This document shows positions 23,348 to 34,566 of a DNA stretch of 64,000 nt, piece by piece. Each line of letters opens with the position of its first letter. Position 1 is the first letter of the stretch. Below the pieces are notes generated by a model that worked only from the letters and a program-made list of their open reading frames with translations, was not told the DNA's origin and made no database searches. The position numbers were made by a program, and so were the translations under genes. Source of the DNA: Parastagonospora avenae f. sp. tritici 18332-5 (lineage: Eukaryota; Ascomycota; Dothideomycetes; Pleosporales; Phaeosphaeriaceae). The stretch lies in the NCBI GenBank assembly GCA_022559985.1, contig JAFJTR010000056.1, forward strand, positions 124,001 to 188,000, given 5' to 3'.

Positions 23348-24144
23348 TTATGGGGCTGCTGGCACAAGCGCCATCAAGCTAAAGTTCATGTTCCCCTCTT
23401 CGCTCGCGATCATACTGCGGATGACGTCCAGACACTTATCTGACAAGACGTCTTCGTCTACAGCCATCGGTCCAAGATCGATGGGCTGCTTGCGGTCTCC
23501 ATCAAGTTGGTACACATGGCCGTTCTCGTGCGACTTGATGAAGCAGATGTAATGGTAGTCTACTTCGTCCTGTGCATTGGCTGGCGCTTCAGTATCGCCA
23601 ATTCGAGCCACCTGTGCGTACGCCTTCTCGAGTGCCGAATCAGCTTCAAGAGCCAAAGCGCATTCCTCGATATTGAGCGTTTCTGCAATTCGCTTGATTG
23701 TGGCGATGATCGAGTCGGGGGCTTGATGCATGTCAGCCACGGTGCGTCAAAAGTGCTTGGAGTATGCATGCCCATTCTGTCCCTTACTTCGCCATTACAA
23801 ACTGCATGCAGGATCGCATACAAGCCACATGCGTTGTTGATTGTTTGTTTGAAGAAAAGAACATCGCCGTCAGGTAGGTCGCCATCGATCATCTCTAAAA
23901 GGCTGTCTTCATCGTGTACTCTCTTCTCATACAGTTCAGTCGTCGGGAAGACCAAAATCAGCGCGTACGCAGGCCTTGGTAGAAATGCGAGTAAGTCTGG
24001 GTCGTCTAATGACAGCACATCTTGGAACTCAAGCGACTTAGATAAGCCCAATTTGTGTATCAGCTCCGTAAACAGTTCGGGGTTAGACTCGAGAGGGATG
24101 AAGTGCTTGCGGTATGTCCGTGGTGGAGCTGGAATTGAGTTCAT
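23348..24144 (-). CDS. Ubiquitin carboxyl-terminal hydrolase, UCH (C12) family
   Basis: Two exons on the minus strand, about 239 aa. UCH enzymes remove small adducts from ubiquitin. The start reads MNSIPAPPRTYRKHFIPLES, the family's usual opening. Catalytic elements are seen: oxyanion Gln and nucleophile Cys in FFKQTINNACG, His in VDYHYICFIK, and Asp in YQLDGDRKQP. The intron boundary is uncertain. The best-looking donor (GTAAGG, exon end 23788) does not keep frame with the only sensible acceptor (CAAG, exon from 23721). A weaker donor GTAATG eleven bases earlier (exon end 23799) does, giving join 23348..23721 and 23799..24144. That removes a few residues normally present after HAVCNG. A GC-AG donor or a sequence error are alternatives. 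Everything else looks intact. Confidence 0.8.
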
Positions 24145-24733
24145 TTTTCCGCCTTGGAAAGTCGTTGACTGGTTCGCAAATGCGGCGATGATGCGTGAGT
24201 CACCACCCGCCGCTTGGAAATTAGCTAGCTACTTTCGGAGAAGATCGTCAGCTCACCTTCATAATCCAAGAAGCGACTTGCAGAACCATCCACGAGCATG
24301 CTGGCACATTCTGCCCCAATGTAACTGCCTCCAAGCTACTTGACCGAGCCAGTGTTTCAGGACTGCACAGCGTATTTGACTGAGCTGATGTACCTATGTC
24401 ACGCTTTTGAGTTTGGCGAGCCTGAAGGCCGTGAGAAGACTGGATGCAGAAAATCCACCGAAAGTCAATCGTCGAGCTCACATAGGGAGCTTACAAGAAT
24501 CAGAGTTGCGGGATTCCGCCACCCGTAGTCGGGCGATTGTAAAGATATTAGTATGCAGGTCAGCACTCCATCTACAAGACGTTTCTTTCCACCAAAGTTC
24601 ACAGGGAAACAAACCACACATGCGCACTATGACATGATGGCAATGCGTGACATTACAGGACAACGAATGCGTTATATTCTGATGAAAATTGACTATCTAG
24701 CTACAATTTGCCAAGCAGGAATACCCACAGCAA
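24145..24733. other. Intergenic, no supported gene
   Basis: 589 bp between the UCH start and the stop of the MFS exporter, both on the minus strand. Nothing supported beyond the expected UCH promoter and MFS 3' UTR. Confidence 0.55.
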
Positions 24734-26710
24734 TCAAGCATCCGACTTTTGGTTCGTCCACATCAAAGCAGTGACAGGAATCTTGGCGGCAGCAAACCCA
24801 ATCAAGATTGTGATCTGGAGATTGTAACCTTCACCGAACAGCGTCCGCACTCTATCGGCTCTGTCCAAAGGCAAATCCTTGATAATCTCGGTCTTCTCTA
24901 GAAGCATCACCGCGATTTCGGGCGAGACTATGTCGGTCAGGTGATGGCGAATGTAGGGTGTTGAGATGGAGACGACGATCGCGAGGCCGACCAGTCCGCC
25001 CAAGATACGGAATTGGGTGCATGCAGCGGAGCCAACAGCTGGTACTTGTCAGTGTTTGAATTCTGTGTACATAAAGCGGCTTACAAAGATCCTTGGTCTC
25101 CATGATGTATGGCACAAGTATAATAAGGGCAGCATTGACCATGCCTGTTCCAAGTCCAGCCAGCACCTGGAAGCCGTACTGCGAAGTGTCAATCTGGGGT
25201 GAGGTGCTGATTCGTGATAGTAGCACGACACCGATGATCTCAAGAACGGCGCCTGCCAGTACCACTCCACACGGTGGTATTCTCGGTTTGCCCATCAAAG
25301 CTCCAGCTAGGGCAGACCCGATGGGAATCATAGCTCCAAATGCCAAGAGCCTCAAAGCCGCCGAAAGTGGTGAGACATCGTTGACGGTGACAAAGCGTTG
25401 CGGGATCTGAGCGATGCAGATGAATTGGACCGTTCCGGCAAGGAAAGTGTTTCTGGAATTGTTAGCCTCTTATCACTCTGGAATCCATGATAGAAACTTA
25501 CACAATCATGCCGAGGCGCCGACGGTCATGGATGAGTCGCCATGGAAAGACCGGCTCAGGACTGGTCCGACGCGTTGTTACAAACCACTGCCACATGAAG
25601 ACTAGATGTTGGAGTACGAAGTTAGTGTATGTCTCACATGCAATTCGTAAATATACTTTACATACAAGCAACTGCTATCGGCGCAAAGCTGATGATAAGT
25701 CCCAACACCATGGGAGACTCCCACGCATAGCCTTGCGCTGTCTGCTGAAGACCAGTTGTGAGTAGCACGATCGCCCCGAGCATGAGAAACGCCCCTAGAA
25801 AGTCTAAACGACGAAGAGACGCAAACAAAGATCGGTCCTGGATCGGGTCTGCTGCCGGCTCGTTAAACGCTGTCCTAGGTAAGGTAAAGAAGAGGGCTAA
25901 GCCTGCGAGGACTCCGATGGGGACACTGTTTTCAGCAGTCAGCAACATTCTCAATCATTGAATCGAATCAGAACCTACTTGGCGATGAAGATCCATCTCC
26001 AACTACCATGCTCAGTGATGCCGCCTCCAAGCAGTGGCCCAATAACCAGAGATAGTGCGAGCGCTGAAGTAACCATACTCATATACGCAGGCAGCTTTCT
26101 TCTCGGCACAAGCTCCAGGAACATGAGCTGTACCAGAGCAAAGACTCCGCCACCGCCAACACCCTGACACCATCGGAACATGATGAGCTGGATCATCGTC
26201 TGCGCGGCCCCGCATAAAGCTGAGAAGATCGTAAAAATGCCCAGGCATACCATGAGGACCAGCTTGCGGCCATAGATATCCGAGATCTTCGCCAAGATCA
26301 TGGAAGTGCCTACAAAGAGGGCTTGTTAGTCTACGAACTAGATTTAGAATCGGAGGTACGTACTGCAATAGGTAATGAGGTATCCTGTGAATAGCCACGA
26401 GCTCTTTTCATACCCACCAAGATCATCGCTGATATCGACTACAGCCGTGCTGATTCTGTAGAGACGTGAGCTTCTTCGTGCGGGAGCAGTGGTAGACTGA
26501 GACTAACATGGATGAGTCCATTTGGACAAGGAACATGGATACGATGAGTCCAGTATTGATGAGGTACAACTTCAGCCCCGTGATGTATTGCGAATCATTA
26601 TCCAGGGTAGCGAGCTCATCTCCACTGTGTGGAGGTGTACCCAAAACACCCTCTTCTAGCTTGACTGACTCGACACTCTTCTCCTTCGACGATTCTGATT
26701 GCGACGGCAT
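24734..26710 (-). CDS. MFS drug/toxin exporter, DHA2 (14-TM) family
   Basis: Seven exons: complement(join(24734..25038,25085..25452,25502..25601,25666..25925,25979..26309,26364..26455,26508..26710)), 552 aa. Each junction keeps frame and restores family sequence (for example DSSIISTAVVDISDDLGG across exons 1-2 and FIANVPIG across exons 3-4). Motif A is DIYGRKLVLM; the antiporter motif C is SLVIGPLLGG followed by GSWRWIFI. About 14 hydrophobic segments are seen. It is related to fungal efflux pumps such as aflatoxin- or gliotoxin-cluster exporters, which use the proton gradient to export small molecules at the plasma membrane. No biosynthetic genes are adjacent, so the substrate is open. Introns are 46-63 nt. 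Confidence 0.92.
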
Positions 26711-29283
26711 TGCAAGAACGGAGGAGATGATCTGTGACCCAATTGTCTTGGTTGATAAGTCAAGATCAGCGTGAGTTGAGAATTTAAGTATGATTGTTCG
26801 TTAAGGTGGTGCGTGCAGCTGGCGCAGTAGTGATTGCAGTGGGTGCTGACTTGGCTCTGGCCGGAAATGAATGGTAAACGAAAAAGAGGGTTCCATGACG
26901 AAGGGAACAAACTGAATGATCAAATATCAAGGATGGCTACTGTGCCGTGAAAATACACCAAACGTATTTGCCGGCATCACATTTGAGAACTGTGCCAGCG
27001 GCACACCTTCGGTGTTCCCGCAACGGATCGTCTTCTAGACACGTTAGGCTTCCCGCTACATCAAACAACCGGGGTTGCTTTCGAAATCTCTCCTGAGGTT
27101 GTCAATATGAAGGTCTCGGGTCACCGATAGAATGGAACCGCTTATGTACGGACCCCACTGTAACCCGCGCCTCTCGCGCATTTGAGGCTGCACGTACGCC
27201 CTGTCTGAACGTAAACGGGATGAATGCCGGTCGTTTCAGCACTCATTGGGTGTTATCTGCAACGCGATAAACTGCCACGGACAATTGTGTCGGTCTCGGA
27301 TTAGATGTCTTCCTTATCGAATGCGGCGCAGTCCACACAGAACGGTCACGGTAGATTAAGTTATCTTCTGAACTCGAAATCCGGGCGGGTGATCCATTAT
27401 TATGAACAGCATCTGATTAAGCATTAGCTAATGTAAGGCGCATTCAAATTATGCAGGATGCCTCTTCCTACCAGCAATCGAGGTCTGCTTCACGACCTCA
27501 CTATTATTTTGCTTATTTGATTTAGTTCAGTTCTAAGCTGTCGTGGAGACTTTGGTAGCAGAGCAACCGGTCCCGCCGACTGTTGCTTTTAAAACAGCCG
27601 ACAACGGGGCATGATTCTCGCCCTCAAATTGAATCTGGGGACGGTGCATGCAAGGTTTCGGGCTCAGTATGCCTTGTCAAGCTGCTCCTCGGGGACATTC
27701 GAGTCTGCTTGTATGACAGGTTGCAGGGCTGCGTGACGACTGCAGCGGCAATCTTGTCTTTGAACTGTATATCTCTCAAGCTTGTCGTCTTTCGAGTGGC
27801 CGCATATTCCATCAAAGGACAAGCGCGCGCCAAGGACCCCACGCTTTGAGGGTCGGCAAGAAGATCATGAGCGACTGAAGCCCGTTTGAAGACAGGGTCA
27901 CCGGGCATGAACGCCTCAAGAGCCCAGTCAAGCACCGGCCCATGTCTAGGCTACTGTTCATATGGCCCAAAGTTGTATGTTGAGATGATACTCGTTCATT
28001 CCTTTCCCTCCAAATTCCCACTTGTTCCGTTCAGGGTGGTCTCGTGTGATATGTTCGATTGTTGATTCAGTTCACCAGCGGGGTGTTCTCCCCGTTGAAA
28101 CGCGGCTTATTCATCCCAGATTCTTTGCAGCAAGCTGTTCCACACGCGTCAAGAGGTATTGTCAAGAAAATCGACTCCACAGTGCGAATACTGGACGGTG
28201 GAATAGTGCTTGCGACCGGCTCTTCGACAGCTACCTGCGATTCAAGGCTCTCGACCGAATCTCGTCAGAGCTTAATGTCGTTGTCCATGGCGAACAGTGG
28301 ACTTCTGTTTTCGTTGAATCGTTGCTCGCTATAAGCATCTCTCGAGTAAGAGAATGCTCGAAACATTCCATCACCGTCTCGATTTCGCGAACGCTCAGGG
28401 CAGACCAGGGTACTTGTGGTCCCTCAGAAAGCCCTTGGCAGCTGAATGACAGGCAAGTCTCGACGGTCGGGCTTTGACGGACAGTGTGTATTGAAAACTG
28501 GGCTGAAACAGATCGGCTCCCAATGGCAAAAGTTAGTTCCAGCAAACTTCAAGCTGCCCGAGTAGCCGTGAGATCACATCGGTGTACATCGAATTCCAGG
28601 CAGGTTCCAAACCATACAGCTCCTGAGATCAAAGCTGTTGAAGCATCCTAAAGTCGAATTGATGAAGAGTGGTGTTTACGACTACGAGTTCGAGTTCCGC
28701 CGAAGGGAAACCATGTACGAATCAATTTAGCGCGGCCCGGCCCATAAATATTTAGTACCAATTCTATTGTTGGGAGGAAAGTAACTGCCTGCCATGAGAA
28801 GAAGGCCAATTTTCGACAAGTTAGAGCAACTTACAATGAAGCCGCTGCAGAGCGGTCGCACCCACTTGGCGCAAGATGTTCATCCGGAGTTAAATAGCCG
28901 GGGCGGCACCCACACCTGTTTAGTCACTCATCTCCAACCACGTTGTACAACGTGATCAGTGTCGCTTATGTCAGGTAGGTACCAGTATTGAGACAGCGTT
29001 CCTCGGGTCACAGCGCAAGTGGTGCACCCGATCAAGGCCGCCACCCGTACGAAGGTCTTCGGCTGTAGATCGACCTTACCGCCTTCTGGATCGAGCATAG
29101 TTACTCCTATAATCCGCAAGCTAGATTAATCACCTTCCACAAACATGGAGATAGGATGATAGGTTGGCTACCAGGATTCTCATCACAGTCGTCATACCTT
29201 AGTGCGCATGCGAGGAGGTATTTATTCGCGCAGTGCCCGTTGCGAATGACCTCGAGCAACCGTCACGTCAGATCGCCATCAAC
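26711..29283. other. 2.6-kb region without a supported gene
   Basis: The longest gene-poor stretch. On the minus strand several open segments follow one another (28545..28231; an open frame from about 28262 down to 28066; 27935..27624) and could be decayed or undetected exons, but I find no domain and no consistent splice chain. On the plus strand 28059..28334 and 28022..28477 are likely shadows. No inverted repeats, transposase or tRNA were seen. Confidence 0.4.
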
Positions 29284-31077
29284 ATGCGTTTCTCGGCTAT
29301 AATCACGACGCTATTGCTCGGTCTGGAAGCGACTGCGCTCAGGGCAGTACCACGGACAGGACCGGAGATTGAGCGAGCGGTATGTACTTTTCACAACTTT
29401 GCTGTGCAGACGATGGCTATTGAGCCCTCGATGTGACATTGTCTGTAGGCGCGTCAATGACATTCTTGCTTCGAGATCGCGAAAATCAGGGCCCACCTAG
29501 ATGTGACCATAACAGCAAAAGCTGATCCGGTATAGATTGCTGCCACTGAGAAGCGTTCCCTCATGAAGCGTGATGAGGACTTTGACTTGTCGTTGCTTTA
29601 TCCGGAGCGCAACATCTCAGTCCCTGTCGACTTCTTCCACAATGAGACCCGCTATGAGCCCCACAGCAATGGCACGTTCAACCTAAGGTATTGGTTTGAT
29701 AAGACCTACTACAAGCCAGGAGGTCCTGTGTTTGTTCTGCTGGGTGGCGAAACTGATGGAGCCGGTCGTTTGCCTTTTCTGCAGAAAGGCATTGTGCACC
29801 AGGTCATTGAGGCGACGGGCGGGCTGGGTGTGATTCTGGAGCATCGATACTATGGAAAGAGTTTCCCTGTGGATGATCTCACGACCAAGAACATGCGCTT
29901 CCTGTCAACCGACCAGGCGTTGGCAGAAGTTGACTACTTCGCACGAAACGTCAAATTTGAGGGCATCGATGCTGATCTTACCGCGCCAAACACCCCTTGG
30001 GTCGTGTACGGTGGCTCCTACGCGGGAGCGCAGGCTGCCTTCATGCGCGTTAAGTACCCGGACACATTTTGGGGCGCAATCTCGTCTTCCGGTGTTACCG
30101 TTGCCATCTACGACTACTGGCAGTATTTTGAGCCAGCAAGGCTTTACGGCCCTCCGGATTGCATCAAGAACACTCAGATTCTCATCGATGTCATTGACAA
30201 CATCCTGCTGAACGACAACAACACCGCACAAGTCCAGCCACTGAAGAACGCTTTCGGACTAGGCGGCATTACCGATAATCGTGACTTTGCTGGGCAAATT
30301 ACTGGTGTATATGGTCTGCAGAGTACGAACTGGGATCCTGAAGAGAATTCGGACTCGTTCTTCAACTACTGCACAAACATCACGGCTACGCCGACAGCCG
30401 AAAACCTCCGCCCAGCTGTTGCCGACATTGTCAACGCAGCAGGCTATGGCAGCGACACCCTCGCACAAAATATCACCTTGAATGCTATCAGCTGGATCAA
30501 CAACACTGCTCTACGAAGCTACCGCCGCACCAACCGTACTCAGGATCAGTACTTCACTTCGGTCAACGCCACTGCGTTGCAGGGCCAGACTAAGCTGAGT
30601 CAATATGGTGCGGTCTCGTGGTCCTACCAAGTCTGTACTGAATGGGGTTACATTCAAACTGGAAATACACCAAAAGATATCATGCCGCTAATCTCTCGCA
30701 CACTCGATATCGACTACTTGACATTCTTCTGTCGCGCTCAGTTCAATATCACCGAGCCGCCAGATGTCTGGCAGGTCAACAAGTACGGCAACTACAGCAT
30801 TGACTACGAGCGTCTGGCACATATTGGAGGTAACGCAGATCCCTGGAGACCTGCGACACCCTTGTGGTACCCAGAGTCGAGGAACAGCAGCACCGATCAC
30901 CCATGGCATCTAATCAGCCACGGTGTCCATCACTGGGAGGAAAACGGCATCTTCCCCAATGAAACCACATCACTGCTACCGCCTGCACAGGTCGTCTATG
31001 CGCAACAATTCCTGAAGAACTTTGTTGTAGACTGGATTGCCGAGTGGAATCGTCAGAAGGAGCGATTGGAACTTTGA
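29284..31077 (+). CDS. Secreted serine peptidase, S28 family
   Basis: join(29284..29379,29536..31077), 545 aa. Begins with a signal peptide (MRFSAIITTLLLGLEATALR). The mature part has S28 features: the nucleophile motif GGSYAG (Ser193), Asp467 in GNADPWRPA and His497/498 in HGVHHWEENG, plus FVLLGGE and LEHRYYGKS. Fungal S28 enzymes are acid prolyl endo- or carboxypeptidases that cut after proline in extracellular proteins. There are many Asn-X-Ser/Thr sites, as expected for secretion. The intron (29380..29535, 156 nt) is two to three times longer than the others here; its donor GTATGT is strong, its acceptor TATAG is moderate, and no earlier acceptor keeps the frame without stops. It converges on the NIS1-like gene with 204 bp between stops. 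Confidence 0.92.
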
Positions 31078-31281
31078 ATAGCCACTGTCAAGTAGGAATA
31101 TATCAATAGGATCTTTGAAGCTCAGGTCACGCATTTTCTTCGCCACAATCGCGCATTACCAGAAGAGACACCCGGTATTGGAGTGCTTGATATGATATTT
31201 ACACAACTACGATTACTACAGGCGCTAAATAACGGACACATGGGTTTCCTTCACTCGCTTAGCCGATCCTCAATCCCACAC

Positions 31282-31746
31282 CTAAGCTGTGGTCTGCTTC
31301 CACCCCAACTGCCTGCTGGCCACAATATCCTCATCATCCTGCTCCTGCCCAATCTTCACCGTGACATTCCAACTCTCGGTGACGGGCCCGTGACTGACAC
31401 CATACAAGGTCATCACAGCAACGCTGAACACGTATTCACTGCCACTCTCAAGGTTTCCGGGCACTGTGCCCACGAGCGTCGCATTCTCCAGCGAGGTGCT
31501 TGGCTTGGGGCCTAGGTAAGAGCTGTTGGTCCCGGATTGGCCGAGCGTGTACGGGAAGGCTTGGGCGGGCGTTGCGAATCCCCAGGCTGCGGCGATTTCG
31601 GAGACTGCTTGGATGTAGTTTTCGTTGATGAGGGTGATGGGGAATGTGGCATTGGGGGTGAGTGTTGAGGGGGTGGCTACGCCGACGATGCGGGCGGAGG
31701 CGAGGGAGGCGGTAGCCAGCGTGGATGCGATGGTTGAGAAGCGCAT
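31282..31746 (-). CDS. NIS1-family secreted effector
   Basis: Single exon, 154 aa, with a cleavable signal peptide ending in an Ala-rich stretch (about residues 1-18). The mature protein is a small, Ser/Thr-rich beta-type domain with conserved ENYIQ, FGFATP-like and LYGV segments typical of the NIS1 family (necrosis-inducing secreted protein 1). That family is widely conserved in ascomycetes and basidiomycetes; in plant pathogens members bind receptor-like kinases and dampen pattern-triggered immunity. It has no cysteine pairs, as in the family. Presence suggests plant contact but does not prove pathogenicity, since saprobes also carry it. Assignment is by recognised pattern, not by search. 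Confidence 0.75.
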   Translation of the reverse strand: MRFSTIASTLATASLASARIVGVATPSTLTPNATFPITLINENYIQAVSEIAAAWGFATPAQAFPYTLGQSGTNSSYLGPKPSTSLENATLVGTVPGNLESGSEYVFSVAVMTLYGVSHGPVTESWNVTVKIGQEQDDEDIVASRQLGWKQTTA

Positions 31747-31880
31747 TTTGTATGTTGATGTTTTAGAGTATTTCTTTGAACTGCGACGAGGAAGTCGTGG
31801 ATTTGAAGATTTTGTAGTGGTGGTTGCAATGTGTGGTTTTCTGTATTGTTCGATGCAATTTTACTTCGTGCATATCCACA

Positions 31881-31890
31881 AATATATATA
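31881..31890 (-). promoter_or_regulatory. TATA element upstream of the NIS1-like gene
   Basis: An alternating A/T run (TATATATA on the minus strand) about 135-145 bp upstream of the NIS1-like ATG, a plausible core-promoter TATA box. Confidence 0.4.
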
Positions 31891-32770
31891 CTCCTATCCC
31901 ATCCCGGTCCGATTCGTGCTCATCTCGGCTCTACATCACTGTCCGTCCCTCCGAGCAACAGTAACATCGCGACATGGGCAACACGAGGGTGTGACGGCAA
32001 GCCTCGCGCCGATCTCCCGCAGAGCCCAATCGGATACCACCAGCCATCCATGCTGACTCCGCAAAAGGCATCTATTTTAGGAAGCGTCCAAGGACAATGA
32101 CGAGAAAAGCGAACATGTGTGTGGATATGCGTGGCGGGCTGTTGCGGTAGCACTCAGAGCTCGTAAAATGATGTCATCGCTGGCGAAGTGGAAATCGAAG
32201 AGCCGGCATCACGGAAACGAAGATTTCGGGATGCCGCACTCGGGTTGGTCGCAAATGTCCTTAATACGCGACGTAGTACCAATGTAGTGGTATACTCTGG
32301 TTGTCTGCAAGGCGACATCGCAGATGGGATTTGATGTTCATCAGTCTCGGCGTTGAAAGCTTCGGTCATGACTTTGTGGTAGCTATTTAGGGCGTTTTAT
32401 CCTACGAAGGCGAATACTGCTACTCTGGTAGAAAATGTGTACACAACTACATTTCACAGAAAGGTCAGTCGCCAAAGGCTCATCCAGGGCAAAGACGCTG
32501 CGCTCCTTCACAGTTAGTATATCTGACTGTGTTGAGGCAGACATTTAGTCACCAAAGCTGTGCATAGCGTAAATGGCAGGTGACATTCGTATAGCTCAAG
32601 TGACCCTACTTAACTATGCAGAAAGTCACAATCGCTCAAACGTATCCTATACGAGACTTGGAAGTGAAATGAAACATGACTGTTGATGATCTTCCGTAAC
32701 CTCGTCAGACCCAACCTAGGGCCTGCGTTCAACGCAACCTTAGAACTTCTCTGTCGTCCTACCACTGAAT
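31891..32770. other. Intergenic, no supported gene
   Basis: About 880 bp between the NIS1-like promoter and the stop of the next minus-strand gene. No coding frame with family features. Confidence 0.5.
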
Positions 32771-33295
32771 CTACCGTGCCATTCTATCCTGTTCTGCTTT
32801 CGCTCGCTGGCTCTCCTTATCCACTTCTTTCTTAGCTTGCTGTATGGCCTGCAACTCCAGCGTTTGCAAAGGACCCAGCTCACCATTCTTTACCCTCAAC
32901 CGACGGCCTTTCCATCCCTGAGCGTACGTAACATTACTGTTCTTCGGACGGTTCGAAAATGCAGAAGGAAATGCTTGAGAAGCCGCCGATAAAGCCCTAG
33001 CTGGCGATGCTGTCCTCGTCAGTGTTGTCACACTGGGTAACACAGCCGTGTTAAAGTTTGGCAAGGGTTTCTGATTCTCCACTGCAAGAGGCGGAGCCGT
33101 CGTTGTGTAAAAGCCGTTCAAGAACTTCTCAGCTCCTTCCTCCCTCTTTTTCTGTGCCTTTTGCTCGAAAACCATTCCTTGCTCATGAACTTGTTTTTGG
33201 AAGTTCTCTAGCCTCAGTTGCGACCTCGCTTTCTTCCCTTTGATCTTTATGCACGTTGTGCAGTCTTTAGTTGGGTGGTTGTTGTCTTTGCACAT
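32771..33295 (-). CDS. Hypothetical protein, Lys/Ala-rich, 174 aa
   Basis: An intact single-exon frame of 174 codons. I do not recognise a family. The N-terminus has three cysteines with a histidine (Cys2, His7, Cys12, Cys15), a possible small metal site, followed by charged, probably coiled-coil segments (about residues 20-60 and 145-174) separated by a Ser/Thr/Ala-rich linker. The composition suggests a nuclear or cytosolic protein; there is no signal peptide or membrane segment. Codon choice is mixed. It is kept because it is the only long frame in 2 kb, begins with ATG, and has protein-like low-complexity structure, but it could be non-coding. Confidence 0.5.
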   Translation of the reverse strand: MCKDNNHPTKDCTTCIKIKGKKARSQLRLENFQKQVHEQGMVFEQKAQKKREEGAEKFLNGFYTTTAPPLAVENQKPLPNFNTAVLPSVTTLTRTASPARALSAASQAFPSAFSNRPKNSNVTYAQGWKGRRLRVKNGELGPLQTLELQAIQQAKKEVDKESQRAKAEQDRMAR

Positions 33296-33872
33296 GATGC
33301 GTGCGAGATTGTGAGTTGATGTGTTCGGCTCTACGGGAGCAGTCGTGTGGTGGTGCTTATGAGTGGGCGCTGTCGTGGTGGTGTCGGACTGTGTACGTGT
33401 TCTAAAGAGTGATGTATTATGGACTCCGGCGTCGAATATATATCAGCGAAAGCAGTGAAGTTCCCATCTTGAAGTTGGGGAATTTGATTGTGTTTCCATT
33501 GTGACATACCCATGTCACTTGCAAGGTGACTGTGACTGAGGCGATTCTAACCGTACAAGGGCCGCAGCACCCTAGAGCATGTTGAATATGAAGAAATGTG
33601 GAGCGAGATGTGAAGGGCGAGAATGAGTGCATGTGCAAGGATGTTTGTATTGTGAGGGAACGAAGTCCCATAAATATCCATTAGGATTAGAGACATTCAA
33701 TGTCTAACAAGAACAGAAGACAGGAAAGAACAAAAAGAGAGACTCCAAACTCCTTTGCAATGCGGTTTTTTGTATGACTTTTATGGGAAAGGTAATATTT
33801 GTTCAAAGGCTGGCAGAGATCGTGTTGAGCGTGACATTCCTTGGACTCCGTTGTATATCGTTGCAAAGTCCT
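33296..33872. other. Intergenic, no supported gene
   Basis: 577 bp between the hypothetical protein's start and the MARVEL gene's stop. Nothing supported. Confidence 0.5.
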
Positions 33873-34566
33873 CTAGGCCTCCTCGACAGTCTTGGGGGCG
33901 GGCTTCTTGTTCTTGTACCAGAGAGTGGGCAGGAGAGCGCACGAGACGGTGAATAGGATGCTGGAAAGGGTTAGTGGTAGGACCATAATTGTGATGATGA
34001 AGAGACATACCAAAGAGCGATAGCCATACCCCAGACGGCCTTGGCCTGGAAGCAGTTACTGCGCGTCACACCAGCCCAGTGGCGGAGATCGAGGCCAGCG
34101 CCAGACTCATTAAGGTTCTGGGTTGTGGCGGTCACGAAGGCAAAGGCGTAGGCAGCGTCGACATCCTTGGATGATTTGCCAATGACGTAGCAATTCAGGA
34201 AAGACATGGGCTTTCCAAGAGTGACTGCACAGACGATAAAGGCGATAAGGAGGAGGGAGTCGACACCGGTCATGACGAGAAGACCAAGGTTGGCGTAGGA
34301 CCAGTAGTAACCGACGCTGACCATGATGTAGAGTGTGGCAATGCATGTCTGATGGCTGTTAGTGCTGTCATGGTGCAGTAGCTGGGATTACTCACTACAC
34401 TGAGTGTGCCGACAAACTCTTTTGGAGGCTCAACACCAGTGGTCACAATCATCTGCACGAAGTTGGATGTGATTCCGATCACGATGATCATACAGATGGC
34501 CTGGAGGACACGGACAGCCAAGAACATCTTGCTCAAAGGCATGGCACCATAACTTGGGACAGGCAT
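33873..34566 (-). CDS. MARVEL-domain membrane protein
   Basis: complement(join(33873..33960,34011..34348,34396..34566)), 198 aa. Four hydrophobic segments form the MARVEL fold: one near residues 15-35, one spanning the exon 1-2 junction (CIATLYIMVSVGYYW), one at DSLLLIAFIVCAVTLG, and the last across the exon 2-3 junction (ALCILFTVSCALLPTLW). The C-terminus is short and Lys-rich (KNKKPAPKTVEEA). Fungal MARVEL proteins sit in the plasma membrane or its eisosomes and endosomal membranes; no specific role can be given. The ATG at 34566 begins MPVPSYGAMPLSK, typical of the family; the frame is open further upstream but without similarity. Confidence 0.82.
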
